From NCBI GenBank assembly GCA_020631735.1, contig CM036191.1, positions 44,244,562 through 44,308,561 of the forward strand: a DNA stretch of 64,000 nucleotides, in the 5' to 3' direction. This stretch comes from Saccharum officinarum. Its lineage: Eukaryota > Streptophyta > Magnoliopsida > Poales > Poaceae. The notes beneath the pieces are model-generated. The model saw nothing but the letters and a program-made list of their open reading frames with translations. It did no database searches and was not told where the DNA came from. The translations under genes were made by a program, and so were the position numbers. Every line of letters begins with the position of its first letter. Within the stretch, counting starts at the first letter, position 1. Shown here piece after piece: positions 1 through 11,181 of the stretch.

Positions 1-44
1 CAAGTTTGGGTCCCTAAACAAAAGGCTTGATCTCTTGTGTGTAG

Positions 45-471
45 GTGAACTACAAGACCGGTGGATCTCATTAGGTGATTGATAGTGGTTGCACACAACA
101 TATGACCGGTGATCCTCGTATGTTCACCTCACTTGAGGAGGATGGGGTATGTCAAGACAAGATCACATTTGGGGACAATTCCAAGAGCAAAGTCAAGGGT
201 ATAGGCAAGGTTGCAATATCAAATGATCATTCTCTCTCTAATGTGCTCTATGTTGCTTCATTGAGTTTCAACTTACTATCCGTTGGGCAACTATGTGATC
301 TTGGCTATCAATGCTTGTTTAGTCCAAATGAAGTGATTGTTACAAAGATAGATGACAAGCAAGTGATTTTCAAGGGCTTTAGATACAACAATCTTTATCT
401 TCTTGACTTCACCTCCGAAGATGCAAACTTGATGACATGTTTGTTCACCAAGACCACACTTGGATGGCTTT
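45..471 (+). pseudogene. copia protease and start of GAG-pre-integrase domain (SIRE element)
   Basis: This is a partial polyprotein segment. The aspartic protease active site appears as DSGCTQHMTGD near 81-113, and a pre-integrase stretch runs up to LGWL at 459-470. A TAG stop at 72-74 stands where copia proteins have Trp just before the DSG motif, which suggests TGG to TAG. The frame is interrupted at 471 by the LTR insertion and resumes in the same frame at 3051. Joined at the single target copy, the text gives the usual W-H-R-R-L-A-H pre-integrase motif. The enzyme would have processed the Gag-Pol polyprotein. The upstream gag part is not in the window. Confidence 0.85.
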
Positions 472-3045
472 TGTCACACCCCAAAATTTTCAATTTTGGG
501 TTGTGCTTAGAAAACACTAAATAAAATAAATGATTTCAATATTTGAATAAATTTATTAGATAAGTTAAGTTGTTGCTAATTTAAATATAGATAATTATGG
601 TTTTAAACTTTTTCATATTAATTTGATAATGTGGTGTTTGTGTGATGCTTGTCTTTGGTGTTGGTGAGTGATATTATTTTCAAAATACCATAGGACGACG
701 TTTACTTCTCACCGGAAATTTTTTTGGCATTTTCTGGATTTAAAATTTCAATTTCCGTGAGCTTAATCTTTTTTCTTGATCTCTTCATCAATCTTTTCAT
801 GAGCTCAAACTCATTTAGTTGAGTTCCTTATCTCTCCAAGAGTCTCCAGGATTTTTCCCGTGATTTTTCTGAGCTCCGGACTATTTTTCACGGCCAAAAA
901 GGTAATTTTAGATTTTCTGGAATTATTTTATTCACGGAATTAAAATAATCCCGAAATTAAGAAAATCCGAAAAGTTTCCAAACCCTACGACTATATATAT
1001 GCCGGCGTAGCCCTCGACGCCCTGATTTCAGAAGTACAACCCTTATCGCGAGCCGCCGCTCGTAGCTCCCTCCACCTCTCGCCGAAGTTCTGCATCTACA
1101 GCTTGCGTTCCGGCGAACATCCGACGAGCTTTTCCGGCCAAACCGTCGCGTTCCGACGCCAGCCACCACCACCAAGAGGCAGCCCTCGTCGTTCTCTACA
1201 TCGTGGTATATCCGTTTGCACGAATCCGTCGCTGTTTCATCGAGTTCCCATCTCATCTTGTTTTTCTCCGGCGAGGTACCACCATGGCTGACCGGAGCTC
1301 CTCCCAGCTCAAGGTAGAAGATGATACTATTTACAGTTTTGCCACTAAACTTGTTTTGATCATAAAATCTTCGTTTTAACTCCGATTTGACCCGTTCAAG
1401 TTGCGTTAGGTTCGTATTTGTGAGATCTACATGTTAGTATAGTTGTGCAGTAGGTTTGGAAAGTTTAATTTTCGAGTTTATATTAAAATAATTATTTATC
1501 TATAGGAAATCTTAGAAAATTCATAACTTTCACGTTTTAAATCCGAATTTCATGATCTTTACGTCTGTGTGATCGTAGTAACGTGTAGAAGAGTTTTACA
1601 AACTTTTTATACTGTTTTGCTACTGTTGGTGTATTGTTTTAATTATGTCTCTTTGTTTGCTTTGTGTATGATTGCTCGGATGATTGTGTGTTGATGCTTG
1701 ACGATCGAGTATAGACGGTGAGCAATTTCTTGACGATCAGAAGTATTATTTTAAGCCAGACCAGCAGTATCAACAGGAAAGCTTTGATCAAGGCAAGTAT
1801 AACATGGGACCATCCTTGTTGTCCTATTCACTGAAATTATCATACATATGCATGTGTCTTCCTTGACAACCTTAGAGATTATAACTTAGCTATTGATATC
1901 TTGTTTCCTTGTCACCTATGGGTTATGCATTTGGGTAGCTATTGCTAGTGCTTAATTATGAACAATGATCTTGTAATTTGATTAATGGATTAAACAATTA
2001 ACCTTTAATGATGATTTTATTACTGTTGAAAAGGGGGCTAGAGCAAGGGGTTATATTGTTGCTCTGGTTTCTCTCCATAAGGACTTATCTGTACATGACC
2101 ATCCGGGACATACAGTACAACTGTGAGGGCTATATGGCTCTGGCTTTAGTTGCTTGAAGGACCTTTTCTAGCTTGTTAGTGGTTACCTTAAATGGCGTAA
2201 GAATGGCTTGCCACTTTGGGTGTAGTGCGAGCCCCTGGCCTAGTGTGTATAGGCTGCGGTTGTTGTGCCATAGGGAAGGGGGGTTCTACATCTGCCTGCC
2301 GAGTGAATCTAATGGCCCTAACTTGTTAGACGAACTTTTGAGTGGCTTTATATGGTCTCTGATTGTTTTGGGCCTTGCAAACCCATGCATTTGGAAATCA
2401 TGACTCACAGTGAAAGTGTACACCTCTGCGCAGAGTTAAAAACTGGTATACTAGCCGTGCTCACGGATACGAGCGGCCTTGGAACATTTACAGATAGATG
2501 ATCACCATTGCTATATCATGTTTAATTATTGTTGATTATTATTATGCTCATGTTAATGCTATTCGTTATCATTATTACAATTGATCATTGGTTCTTTAAT
2601 GGGAAGCGGTTTATCTTGATGCTACTCAATTGCTAATTATATGATGATTAAAAGCTAAACGCAGTTAAACAGTGTCTAGCCTTTTTGAGCTCATGAACCC
2701 TGTGTTATATTTGTTGAGTTCGACATGGACTCACTCTTGCTATTTCCCCAACACTCCAGTGTGTAGTAAGATGCTACTCGGAAGAAGGACAAAGGTGTAG
2801 TGGAGTTTCCAGAAGACTAGTAGAAGTGCTAGGCATATGTTACCCCCAGTCAGCCATCCCTGAGAAGAATGGAGCCCGAAGTTTAGTCACCGTTCCGTGA
2901 TACTCTGATGTAAGTGTTAATATAGCTATGTATACGTTATATAATAACATTGTTTATGATACTTTTTCATTCTGGCATATGTGTGGACTTCCTGGGCACA
3001 CATATGATTAGCCTGGTTTTGTTCTTTAGAAAACCGGGTGTGACA
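472..3045 (+). mobile_element. Solo LTR (2.57 kb) inserted in copia pol, TSD GCTTT
   Basis: The sequence begins TGTCACACCC and ends GGGTGTGACA, so it has TG...CA ends with inverted termini. It is flanked by GCTTT at 467-471 and 3046-3050. Removing it and one GCTTT restores an open copia frame. It has no primer-binding site, polypurine tract or pol-like coding, so it is best read as a solo LTR left by LTR-LTR recombination. It is alignable by eye with the solo LTR at 34984-37688: both contain the CTAGCTTGTTAG and GGCTTGCCACTTTGGGT blocks. ORFs inside it (for example 957-1291 and 2173-2403) show no recognisable domain. Confidence 0.9.
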
Positions 3046-3849
3046 GCTTTGGCATAGAAGGCTTGCTCATATTGGAATGAACACTCTCAACAAGCTATTG
3101 AAGAAAGAATTAGTGAGAGGTTTGAAGGATGTAAAGTTTGAGAAGGACAAACCTTGTAGTGCATGTCAAGCCGGCAAACAAGTTGCAAACACTCATCCAA
3201 CCAAAGCTTACATGTCAACATCAAGAGTACTAGAACTTCTACACATGGATTTGTTTGGTCCTACAACTTACAAGAGTTTGGGTGGAAATCTTTATTGTCT
3301 TGTGATTGTGGATGACTTCTCAAGATACACTTGGACCTTCTTCCTTCATGACAAATCCGAAGTGGCAAGTTGCTTCAAGAAGTTTGCAAAGAGAGCTCAA
3401 AATGAATTTGAAGTCAAGATAAAGAAGATTAGAAGTGACAATAGAAAAGAATTTGACAACACCAACATTGAAGCTTATTGTGATGAAATTAGAATCAAGC
3501 ATGAGGTGTCATCAACCTATACTCCTCAACAAAATGGTGTAGTTGAGAGAAAGAACCGGACCTTGATCACTCTTGCAAGAACAATGTTAGATGAGTACAA
3601 TACACCGGAGAAATTGTGGGCCGAGGCAATCAACACCGCATGCTATGCTTCAAATCGCCTCTTCCTACAAAAGTTCCTTTGCAAGACCCCTTATGAGTTG
3701 CTAAATGGGAAGAAGCCGGACGTCTCATTCTTCCGGGTGTTTGGTTGCAAATGCTATATCTACAAGAAGCGTCAACACCTAGGGAAGTTTCAAAGACGTT
3801 GTGATATTGGTTTTCTTGTTGGCTACTCATCAAAGTCCAAAGCATATTG
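3046..3849 (+). pseudogene. copia pre-integrase zinc region and integrase core (SIRE element)
   Basis: The frame resumes after the solo LTR. A His-rich start and a C-x2-C pair (CSACQAGK near 3150) form the zinc-binding region. The integrase core follows with DLFGPTTY (first Asp, near 3248), SDNRKEFD (second Asp, near 3436) and NGVVERKNR (Glu, near 3534-3560). It would have catalysed strand transfer of element cDNA. A TGA at 3847-3849 ends the frame inside SKAY; the family continues with Arg here, so CGA to TGA is likely. Translation in the same frame is readable on the other side. Confidence 0.88.
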
Positions 3850-4417
3850 AGTATTTAACCATGCCACCGGTTTGGTTGAAGAAACATATGATGTGGAATT
3901 TGATGAATCTAACGGCTCCCAAGGAGCAATTGAGAATTGTGATGATGTAGGTGATGAACCATTGAGGGAGGCCATGAAGAACATGCCGGTGGGTGACATC
4001 AAGCCTAAAGATGATGAAGACGATGTACAAATTGTCAATCCACCATCTTCATCATATGTGCCTCAAGATGATGACAAGAATGAGAGAGTTGAAAATGAAG
4101 ACACCCATGTCTCTCATCATCAAGACGAGGCACAATCACAAGATGTTGATGCTCCCCATCCTACTCCTCAAATGGTTGATCAAAGAAACTCACCCCTACT
4201 TCAAGCACATCCACAAGATCTCATCATAGGGAGTCCTACAAAGGGTGTAATGGCTCGATCTCAAAAGTTTAATTCTTTTGTTGAACATCACTCTTTTGTT
4301 TCTTGTCTTGAACCTAAGAATGTAGAAGAAGCTCTTCAAGATCCGGATTGGGTGAATGCCATGCATGAAGAATTGAACAACTTCGCCCGCAATCAAATAT
4401 GGACACTTGAAGAGTAA
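3850..4417 (+). pseudogene. copia integrase C-terminal region and linker to RT (SIRE element)
   Basis: This continues the integrase frame after the TGA stop: VFNHATGLVEETYDVEFDE is the usual conserved copia integrase tail. An acidic, low-complexity linker rich in Asp, Glu and Asn follows (about 3950-4240), then the first RT block (EALQDPDWVNAMHEELNNF, about 4327-4385). A TAA at 4415-4417 breaks the frame just before [13 protein letters not shown]. The piece is only a segment of the Gag-Pol polyprotein, not an independent gene. The internal ATG starts are accidental. Confidence 0.82.
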
Positions 4418-5150
4418 CCAAAAGGTGCAAGAGTCATTGGAACCAAGTGGGTGTTCCACAACAAGCAAGATGATCAAGGGGTAGTAGTAAGAAACAAGGC
4501 AAGACTAGTAGCAAAAGGGTTCTCTCAAGTTGAAGGTCTTGATTTTGGAGAGACTTTTGCACCCGTTGCAAGACTTGAAGCCATCCGTATCCTTCTTGCA
4601 TATGCATCACATCATGATATGAAACTATATCAAATGGATGTAAAAAGTGCATTCTTAAATGGCTTCATAAATGAACTAGTCTATGTTGAACAACCACCCG
4701 GGTTTGAAGACCCTAGATATCCTAATCATGTTTATAGGTTGTTCAAGGCACTATATGGGCTCAAGCAAGCCCCTAGAGCGTGGTATGAGCGCCTCCGGGA
4801 CTTCCTCATTGAGAAGGGCTTCACTATTGGGAAGGTTGACACCACACTATTCACCAAGAAATTTAATGAAGAGATCTTCATTTGTCAAGTCTATGTTGAT
4901 GATATCATCTTCGGGTCAACAAATGAAGACTATTGCAAAGAATTTGGTGAATTGATGTCAAAAGAGTTCGAGATGTCAATGATTGGTGAGCTAACATTCT
5001 TCCTTGGGTTTCAAGTCAAGCAAATGAGAGAAGGGATTTTTATCTCTCAAGAAAAGTATATCAAGGGTCTTCTCAAGAGATTCAAGATGGAAGAATGCAA
5101 GCCAATCAAGACCCCAATGCCAACTAATGGACATCTCGACCTAGATGAGG
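4418..5150 (+). pseudogene. copia reverse transcriptase (RVT_2), truncated 3' (SIRE element)
   Basis: Clear RVT_2 blocks are present: [58 protein letters not shown], and the catalytic YVDD at 4892-4903 followed by IIFGST. It ends with the KPIKTPM block near 5105. The family would next have YRSMIGSLLYL and RNase H, but the text changes at about 5150 to unrelated sequence that runs into the CCGGACGC array. The open frame to 5404 is therefore a chimera, and RNase H has been deleted. RT copies the RNA of the element inside the virus-like particle. This copy is inactive by truncation. Confidence 0.9.
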
Positions 5151-5284
5151 GAAACTATTTTGAGAAACTTGAGGGTTTGAGTGAGGTCACTCATATCATG
5201 TTCCAATTGGTGTTTATTTGTGTCTCTTTGAATTGGAACCTGATTGGGAGAAGTCGCGTCGAAGTTCAGAATGAAGAAGGGCGA

Positions 5285-5640
5285 AAAACTGTGACCGGAC
5301 GCTGGACCGGACGCTGCACCGGACGCAGTGATGCTTCACCACCGCGTCCGGTCCCGGCGACCACCAGCGCGTCCGGTCATCCAGAAGACCAACTCCTGAT
5401 CTAGTGACCGGACGCTGCACCGGACGCGCTCCTGTTGACCACCGCGTCCGGTCCCGGTAATCACCACCGCGTTCGGTCATCCATCTCAGTTTTCCAGGCA
5501 AATCAAAACCGGACGCTGTCAGCGTCCGATCATGGATAATCGGACGCATCCGGTCATTCCAGGAGCTTACTGGAACGTGACCGGACACTGCCTCCACCGT
5601 GTCCGGTCATATCGACCACCGCGTCCGGTCATCGCGTGAC
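5285..5640. repeat. Array of CCGGACGC / GCGTCCGG motifs upstream of env-like region
   Basis: More than ten degenerate copies of CCGGACGC or its complement GCGTCCGG occur in about 350 bp, in both orientations and often preceded by GAC or followed by GTC. The same motif family is repeated inside the 3' LTR of this element (9805-10240). The orientation switches mean each pair can fold into a GC-rich hairpin. No protein coding is credible across it, although one frame from RT happens to stay open to 5404. Confidence 0.85.
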
Positions 5641-6490
5641 GAGTGGATCTAACCCCTCATATAACCTTTCGTGTTCATTCTCTTTTCCTCATCCGCCGCC
5701 GTGCCCTTCGCGAATCCACCGCCTCCCTGCCCTAATTCATCGGAAATCTCACCGCACCACCACCGCCGGTGCCCACTGCCGTGCCCTGCCTCTACCTTCT
5801 CCTTCTCCTCCGGTGACACGCGCAAGCACCGCTCGGCCCACAGCTCTGCCTGCACCGCGAAGCTCAGCCTCTGCCGCGCCTACGCCACCGCCGCCGTGTG
5901 CTGCTGCTGCCCGTGAGCCACGCTCTCCTTCACCTGCGCCACCTTCGGCCAGCCCCTGACTTCCCTCGTGACCTCCTTCGTCTTTGGCCATCACGCGTTG
6001 CCCTAACCCTAGGGTTCACACTGTGGCGTCTCCGTCGATTGACGTCAAAATTTCTGCGCGCGACGTCTTCACTCCGAGGTTGTTACACATGTCCTTGATC
6101 GTCGTGTTAGGGTTTGCCGAATTTTTGGTATTGTTATCCTAATTGTCTTTTGTTTTGGCAAATTAGCGCTCGTCCGGTGCTCCGGGAAGTCTCGCGAACT
6201 AAGGTCATCTCACCTCGTCACCATTTTCTCATCAATCCGAGGTAGCCATCGCATTTTGATTCACATCTTATCTTATATGCTTGCTATCTCTAGGGTTTTG
6301 TACCTTTTAGATCATATATGTTGCTTATAGTAGATCCATCTATTCCGTCTTTTCAGCGAGTTTGTCGGTGTGTCGGGGTGACTGCTGTTCAGTTGTTGAA
6401 TCCGAGGCCAAGCCTGTGGATACGGTTTGAGGCCAATCCTCTCAAGTGTCAGTACACCATCTTTCAGAGGTTTCCCGACAGTGTGACAAC
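5641..6490 (+). other. GC-rich non-coding leader before the env-like region, with a likely 3' splice site
   Basis: Proline- and alanine-rich open frames occur in several phases on both strands (5636-6098), the usual artefact of GC-rich, C-rich leader DNA. A TTTCAG acceptor-like site preceded by pyrimidines lies at about 6347-6355 (CGTCTTTTCAG). It is followed by an unremarkable 5' segment up to ATG 6491. I infer that the env-like region may be expressed from a spliced subgenomic RNA, but no matching donor was identified. Confidence 0.45.
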
Positions 6491-8948
6491 ATGGTTCATT
6501 GCAAGAATGCTGGTGGTGCTCCTAGTGACGGGGACGATAGTCCTCCTCGTCTGTCTGAGGTTGCGCGTGGAAAGCGCATCAAGATCATGGCCAGAAAGAA
6601 GAAGAAGACTCTTACTGATGCAGAGATCGCTCAGGCAGTGGCAGATGCAGCTGATGCAGCAGAAAGGGGTGGCAGGAGCAGTGGTATACGCATTGGCGAC
6701 CGTCGCTTTCATCTTGAAGGACGACAGCTTGGTATAGAGACTACTGAGACCACTGAGGGCACAGAAGTGATAATGGATGTAGATACTATGTCAGTTGATC
6801 CACCTGTAGAGGCTCCAGAGGGGATAGAGGAGCAGTCAGCTCAGACTCCACCGCGTCGCCGCTCCACACGCACACGAGCTCAGGTGACTCCTAGGCCAGA
6901 GGGCCAGCGTCGTGGAGGACGTCCACCTCCCAGGGTTAGAGGTTCACTCCCTGTCGAGCACTTTGACTTGAGAGGTGCTACAGCACGTCAGGTGCAAGGA
7001 TTAAGATTTATTGAGGTCAGTCGGTGGTTCCCACCTCAGAGGGACTCCAGAGCTTCAGAGGGCTTTTATACTCCTCTACAGGAGGATTTTTACAGAGCTT
7101 ATGTTGACAGTGGCATTGCTTTTCGACCATAGAGGGTCTGTCGCATTGAGTCACTTGTTGAGGTAGTGGGTGAGCAGCTTCGTCCGCACCTGTCCTTTCT
7201 ACCGGGCTTGTCAGATTTTCTTGGACGGACAGGTGCATACTGCGGCACTTGGGTTAGGGAGTTCTATGCTTCACTATGGATTGATCCAGCCCATGAGTTC
7301 ATACACTTTGCATTCCGAGGCCGCGACCGTAGACTGTACAGCACAAGAGTGCGGGAGATTCTCAGACTCCCAGCTTCAGACACGAAGATCCACCAGCTCT
7401 ATTTTGGTCAGGAAGCTCCACCTAGACGCCCTCATGGCGGTACTGTGCCACCTACAGATCTGATCCGACCCTGCTTCTGTGAGCCTTTTGGCGACGGGTC
7501 TCGTCGCACACCTGCTAGTTTGACACCGCTTGCCCGAGTTCTGGATGCTATAGTCAGGCGTACTCTTCTTCCTAGGCTTGGTTACAGAGAGGGACTGACC
7601 AGGATGCAGCTATGGGTTGTTCACCACCTCCTCTCACAGACACCTTTTGACGTTTGGGATCTTATGATTAGTGAGATGGAAGACACCTTGGCAGGAGGGC
7701 TTCAAGGGACACCGTCAGCTACCCTATGCTCATTGGATTTGCTTCATCATCAGATCTACACTTGAGCTGCCTTTAGAGATTAGCACTGAGATATCTGATA
7801 CTACCACTGTTTTTCCTGAGTATGATATTCGTCAGCTATGGACTTCAGTTACGAGAGAGCAGGCACCTGGCCTAGGACAGAGACAGAGGCCAGAGGTACC
7901 TGAGACAGCGGCTGAGCAGGACACTACCGTACAGGGTCTTGCTGAGGCAGAGCATGCAGATCTAGATGCTCAGCCCGCTAATATAGCTGAGGATGAGGCC
8001 TCTAACAGCACTGACGAGGATTATCAGCCCATCCCCAGGTATCGGTCTCCTCGGCCTCATGACCACGAGGCCGGTGGCTCTAGTTCAGCCTCCCGCTCAA
8101 ACCCAGCCATGGTGGCTATCCTTGATAGGCTGACCCAGGCACATGAGCGACAGGAGCTTCAGCTACAGAGACAGGCTCAGGACACAGCTACCGCGTTTGC
8201 ACAGATACAGGCTCGACAGGATGAGTTCTAGAGACAGCAGCTTGAGATACAACACCAACAAGTCGAGATGCAGTGTCAGTAGTATGAGATGCAGTGACAG
8301 AGTGCAGCTAGCCAGCAGCAGTACTTGGATCTTCTGCGTCACCTAGTCACAGTTGGGGTTCCTCCACCTGCATCTGTCCTGACTTCAGCCTTACAGTCTA
8401 GTGGACCTTTGAGTCAGGGACAGCCGAACCTTCAATTCACCTCTCCACAGCTGCAGGTCCCTTAGTCGTTCCAGTCCCTGAGCTACACGCCTATTCAGTC
8501 GGGATTTACTCCTTCAGACCAGCCTCACCCTCACCTTTTGACCAGCACACCTTTCGTTGATCTTAGTGCCACATATAGCGAGTTGACTGGTTAGCCGACG
8601 CCCTCGCACACTACTTTTGCTACTTCATCAGGGTTGTCAGCTTCAGAGGCAGCTGTTCCTCTTGTGACAGGGACGGGCACTACAGAGACAGTTCCTTCGT
8701 CCGTTGCCTCGACAGATCCCCTAGCTATTGGCTCACTTCAGGCTCAGGTCACAGAGACTGCTCCACTTGTTGCTACTTCGTCAGTACCTGTTCCTGTTGA
8801 TCAGACCCAGACCGCTTCACAGCCGCGTGCTTCTTCAGAGGGTCAGTCTGATAGCTCCGAGTCCGAGGGAGACACTTCTCAGTTTGTGATTACTCCGCGC
8901 TCCTCGGCACCCGACTCGACTCCGTCTGTTCCCCCGTCAGATCCCTAG
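6491..8948 (+). pseudogene. env-like / 'putative plant transposon protein' region of SIRE element
   Basis: A long reading frame begins at ATG 6491, in phase with an open stretch from 6446. Order of parts: a basic N-terminus (ARKKKK near 6590), an RRRSTRTRAQ basic patch (near 6853), and a globular domain from about 6940 to 7850 with LSFLPGLSDFLGRTG and the RREIL-type stretch STRVREILRLP. A Gln-rich coiled section follows (8110-8350), then a Ser/Thr/Pro-rich tail ending at TAG 8946-8948. The globular part resembles the plant transposon protein domain found downstream of pol in some grass LTR elements. No signal peptide or transmembrane segment is evident. It is broken by TAG at 7130 and 8229, further TAG/TGA stops between 8281 and 8595, and a frame change near 7690. 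Function is unknown; env homology is not demonstrated. Confidence 0.65.
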
Positions 8949-9366
8949 ATTAGTTTTTGGCGGTTGATGCCAAAGGGGGAGAGAGAGCATAGATTCAGGG
9001 GGAGTTGTGTTAGTGGGTTTCGTTTTTCGTGTGTGCTACTTTCATGCATCATATTTACTTTTCTCGCCCTGCATTGTGTGACAATGAGTTTGTGAGACTA
9101 TGTTTTATTTTATGTCACTAAATGATGTTTAGCTCATAAGGTTGTGCTTCCGTGCCTTACTCCAATTTCATATGAGCTATATTTTTATGTGTACTAACTC
9201 TTCATGTCTTATCTTATAAGTACACTCAGTTGGCTTGGAACACATAAGCATTGACTAACCCCTTGTGCTGACAGCTTTATGCCTATGTGAACCAAGCATG
9301 ATCGAAAACCTCAACTCATATCTTCTGAATCTAAGTGTTGTCATCAATCACCAAAAAGGGGGAGAT
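8949..9366 (+). promoter_or_regulatory. Spacer with polypurine tracts before the SIRE 3' LTR
   Basis: Two purine tracts are visible: CCAAAGGGGGAGAGAGAG at about 8969-8986 and CCAAAAAGGGGGAGAT at 9351-9366. The second abuts the LTR start at 9367 and is the expected plus-strand primer site. The 360 bp between them is AT-rich with no coding signal. Confidence 0.7.
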
Positions 9367-9804
9367 TGAAAGCATCTAGGCCCTGGTGTTGGTTTCGGCA
9401 ATTGATGACAACGCTTAATTACCATGACTAACGTGTGTTTTACAGAAATGTTGGTAAGTTAGGTCATGGAGATGATAACTGCTTTGAGCAATATGGTATT
9501 CATGTCCCTTGATGGAAATCATTTTGGTTTTCAAAGGATCAACGATAAGATTAAGGACGGTTAGTTTTGGATGTCAAGGTGTTGAGATACATCTAGAATA
9601 GTCGTTAGGATCTTTGTTTCTTCCTTTGACCGTACTATAAAGAGGGGCATGAGCGAGTAGCTTGACCTAGGTGAGTCTTGTGTTTAGGTGTAGTGCACAC
9701 TTGTCAAACTTAGCACTAGGTAAGCTCGAGAAAAGCTCAGAGTTCAGTTGGAAGCAACTTAGTTTAAGTTGCATCGCGTTTAGAAGACGTTTGAGCCGTT
9801 TACC

Positions 9805-10240
9805 TATGATCGGACGCGTCCGGTCAGTTCTAATACTTCACTGCGGTTTCAACTGATCGACCGGACGCGGTCCTTAAGAGGACCGGACGCAGTGGTCAGT
9901 CTGACACGTGTTCCAGAGGGTAAACAGCGTAATCGGACGCGTCTGTGAAATGATCGGTGCGTCCGGTCATGTTCCAGTAAGGTCCTGCGACGACCGGACG
10001 TGTCCGGTCATCACCGATCGGACGCGGTCGCGCGTCCGGTCTCGTTACAGTAAGCTCCCAGCACGATCGGACGCGTCCGATCATCCCTGACCGACACGTC
10101 CGGTCACTCAGCCGAAATTTCAGAATTTCGACCGTTATGAGCGACCAGCGTGTCCGGTCACTTCGAGCGGCGCGTCCGGTCACTCAGCCGAAATTTCAGA
10201 ATTTCGACCGTTACGAGCGACCGGCGCGTCCGGTCACCCC
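9805..10240. repeat. Palindromic CGGACGCGTCCGG array in SIRE LTR, upstream of TATA box
   Basis: Repeated head-to-head motif pairs are present, including fully palindromic CGGACGCGTCCG cores (for example near 9814 and 10070). Singles such as GCGTCCGGTCA recur every 20-60 bp. A longer unit repeats twice near 10110-10240: CCGAAATTTCAGAATTTCG followed by ACCGTTA. Position about 50-480 bp upstream of TATAAATA suggests a promoter or enhancer role (inference). Confidence 0.8.
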
Positions 10241-10287
10241 GCGTTTTGCTGAGTTGGCAGGTAATGGTTCGTTTCGACTGTGAGGTG

Positions 10288-10295
10288 TATAAATA
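10288..10295 (+). promoter_or_regulatory. TATA box of SIRE LTR
   Basis: TATAAATA lies in a GTGTATAAATACATCC context, downstream of the palindromic array. This is the expected site for the LTR promoter. Confidence 0.6.
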
Positions 10296-10995
10296 CATCC
10301 TCACCACCTCATTTAGAGGTCTCTTGCTCATTTGTTCAGCTGAGAAACACCTTTGAAGTGCAAGGGAGTGCAAGAGCCCTAGTGAGGATAGATATTTGCG
10401 AATCAAAGTTTGAGAATCCTCTCTAGTGACAAGAGTGTAGCAAGTGTGCATCCATCTTCTCATTAGGCTTGTTGTGGTCAAGTGAGAGTTCTAGCTTGTT
10501 ACTCTTGGTGATCGCCATCACCTAGACGGTTTGGTGATGATTGGGAGTTTGGTGATCATCCGACGAGATTGTGGGTGACCCAACTCAAGTTTTGAGCGGT
10601 TTTGGGTGATTTGCCACGACGGAGTGTCGAAGAACAACCCATAGAGAGCACTTGATCCTTGCGCGGATCAAGGGGGAGCTACACCCTTGCGCGGGTGCTC
10701 CAACGAGGACTAGTGGGGAGTGGCGACTCTCCGATACCTCGGCAAAACATCGCCGTGTTCCTAACCCTTACTTTCAAGCATTTACTTTCGTGGATTACTT
10801 TCATTGCTTGTTTACCTTCCTAGAATTGCCATGCTAGTCTAGGATTAGAACTTAGGGTGTAAAACTTTTATCGGTAGAATCACAAGGAACACTTGTAGGC
10901 ACTAGGGGTGAAGTTTGGCTTGTAGGATTTAATTCTTGCAATTAATTTTTAGAAAAGCCCAATTCACCCCCCTCGTGGGCATATTGATCCTTTCA

Positions 10996-11181
10996 GTTAC
11001 TAACTCCTCTATAGTTGTAACCTTTCTTTTGAAAAGTTGATGTAAAATATTGTACCCTCCCTTATTGTTTTGTGAGAACTTTTTCATGAAAGGTGTTTGA
11101 CACGTTTCCTTTTCCATTACTTCACACCCAAGCTTTAGTGATTTTTAAATCTCGTTACGAGATTTCTATAAGGGGAGGAGT
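10996..11181 (+). mobile_element. Pol-to-LTR tail of a Tekay/Del-like gypsy element
   Basis: A short, frame-poor segment ends in the purine tract AGGGGAGGAGT (11171-11181) immediately before TGTAACACCC. The block CTCGTTACGAGATTTCTATAAGGGGAGG is the usual 3' end of grass Tekay-type internal regions (family knowledge). It shows that the following LTR is a 3' LTR relative to sequence interrupted by the SIRE element. Confidence 0.6.

Larger units (their letters stand above)
1..10995 (+). mobile_element. SIRE/Maximus-type Ty1/copia retrotransposon, 5' part outside window
   Basis: The element reads protease, pre-integrase, integrase and RT in copia order. A truncated RT end, a GC-rich spacer, a long env-like region, purine tracts and a 3' LTR follow. 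The 5' LTR and gag lie left of the window. The 2.57 kb insertion at 472-3045 is foreign. Its 3' LTR ends at 10995 and is directly followed by the pol tail of a different (gypsy, Tekay-like) element, so this copia element apparently inserted into that gypsy element. Lineage is inferred from the extra region after pol and the LTR start TGAAAGCATCTAGGCCC behind AAAAAGGGGGAGAT. RT is cut at about 5150, so RNase H is missing. The copy cannot move by itself. Confidence 0.78.
9367..10995 (+). repeat. 3' LTR of the SIRE/Maximus element (1,629 bp)
   Basis: It starts TGAAAGCATCTAGGCCC right after the purine tract and ends in GATCCTTTCA. Sequence past 10995 belongs to a gypsy element tail. It contains a TATA-type box at 10288-10295 and the palindromic array at 9805-10240 immediately upstream of it. 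The 5' LTR is outside the window, so age cannot be judged. Confidence 0.8.

Noticed and set aside
5151..5404. C-terminal extension of the copia RT frame
   Set aside because: The frame is open by chance through unrelated sequence and the CCGGACGC array; the family's RNase H is absent.
5285..5640. CRISPR-like direct repeat array
   Set aside because: Repeats are in mixed orientation with irregular spacing, inside a plant retrotransposon. There are no regular spacers and no cas genes.
5636..6098. Several Pro/Ala/Ser-rich open frames on both strands
   Set aside because: Overlapping frames in GC-rich leader DNA, no domain, no consistent start. Composition artefact.
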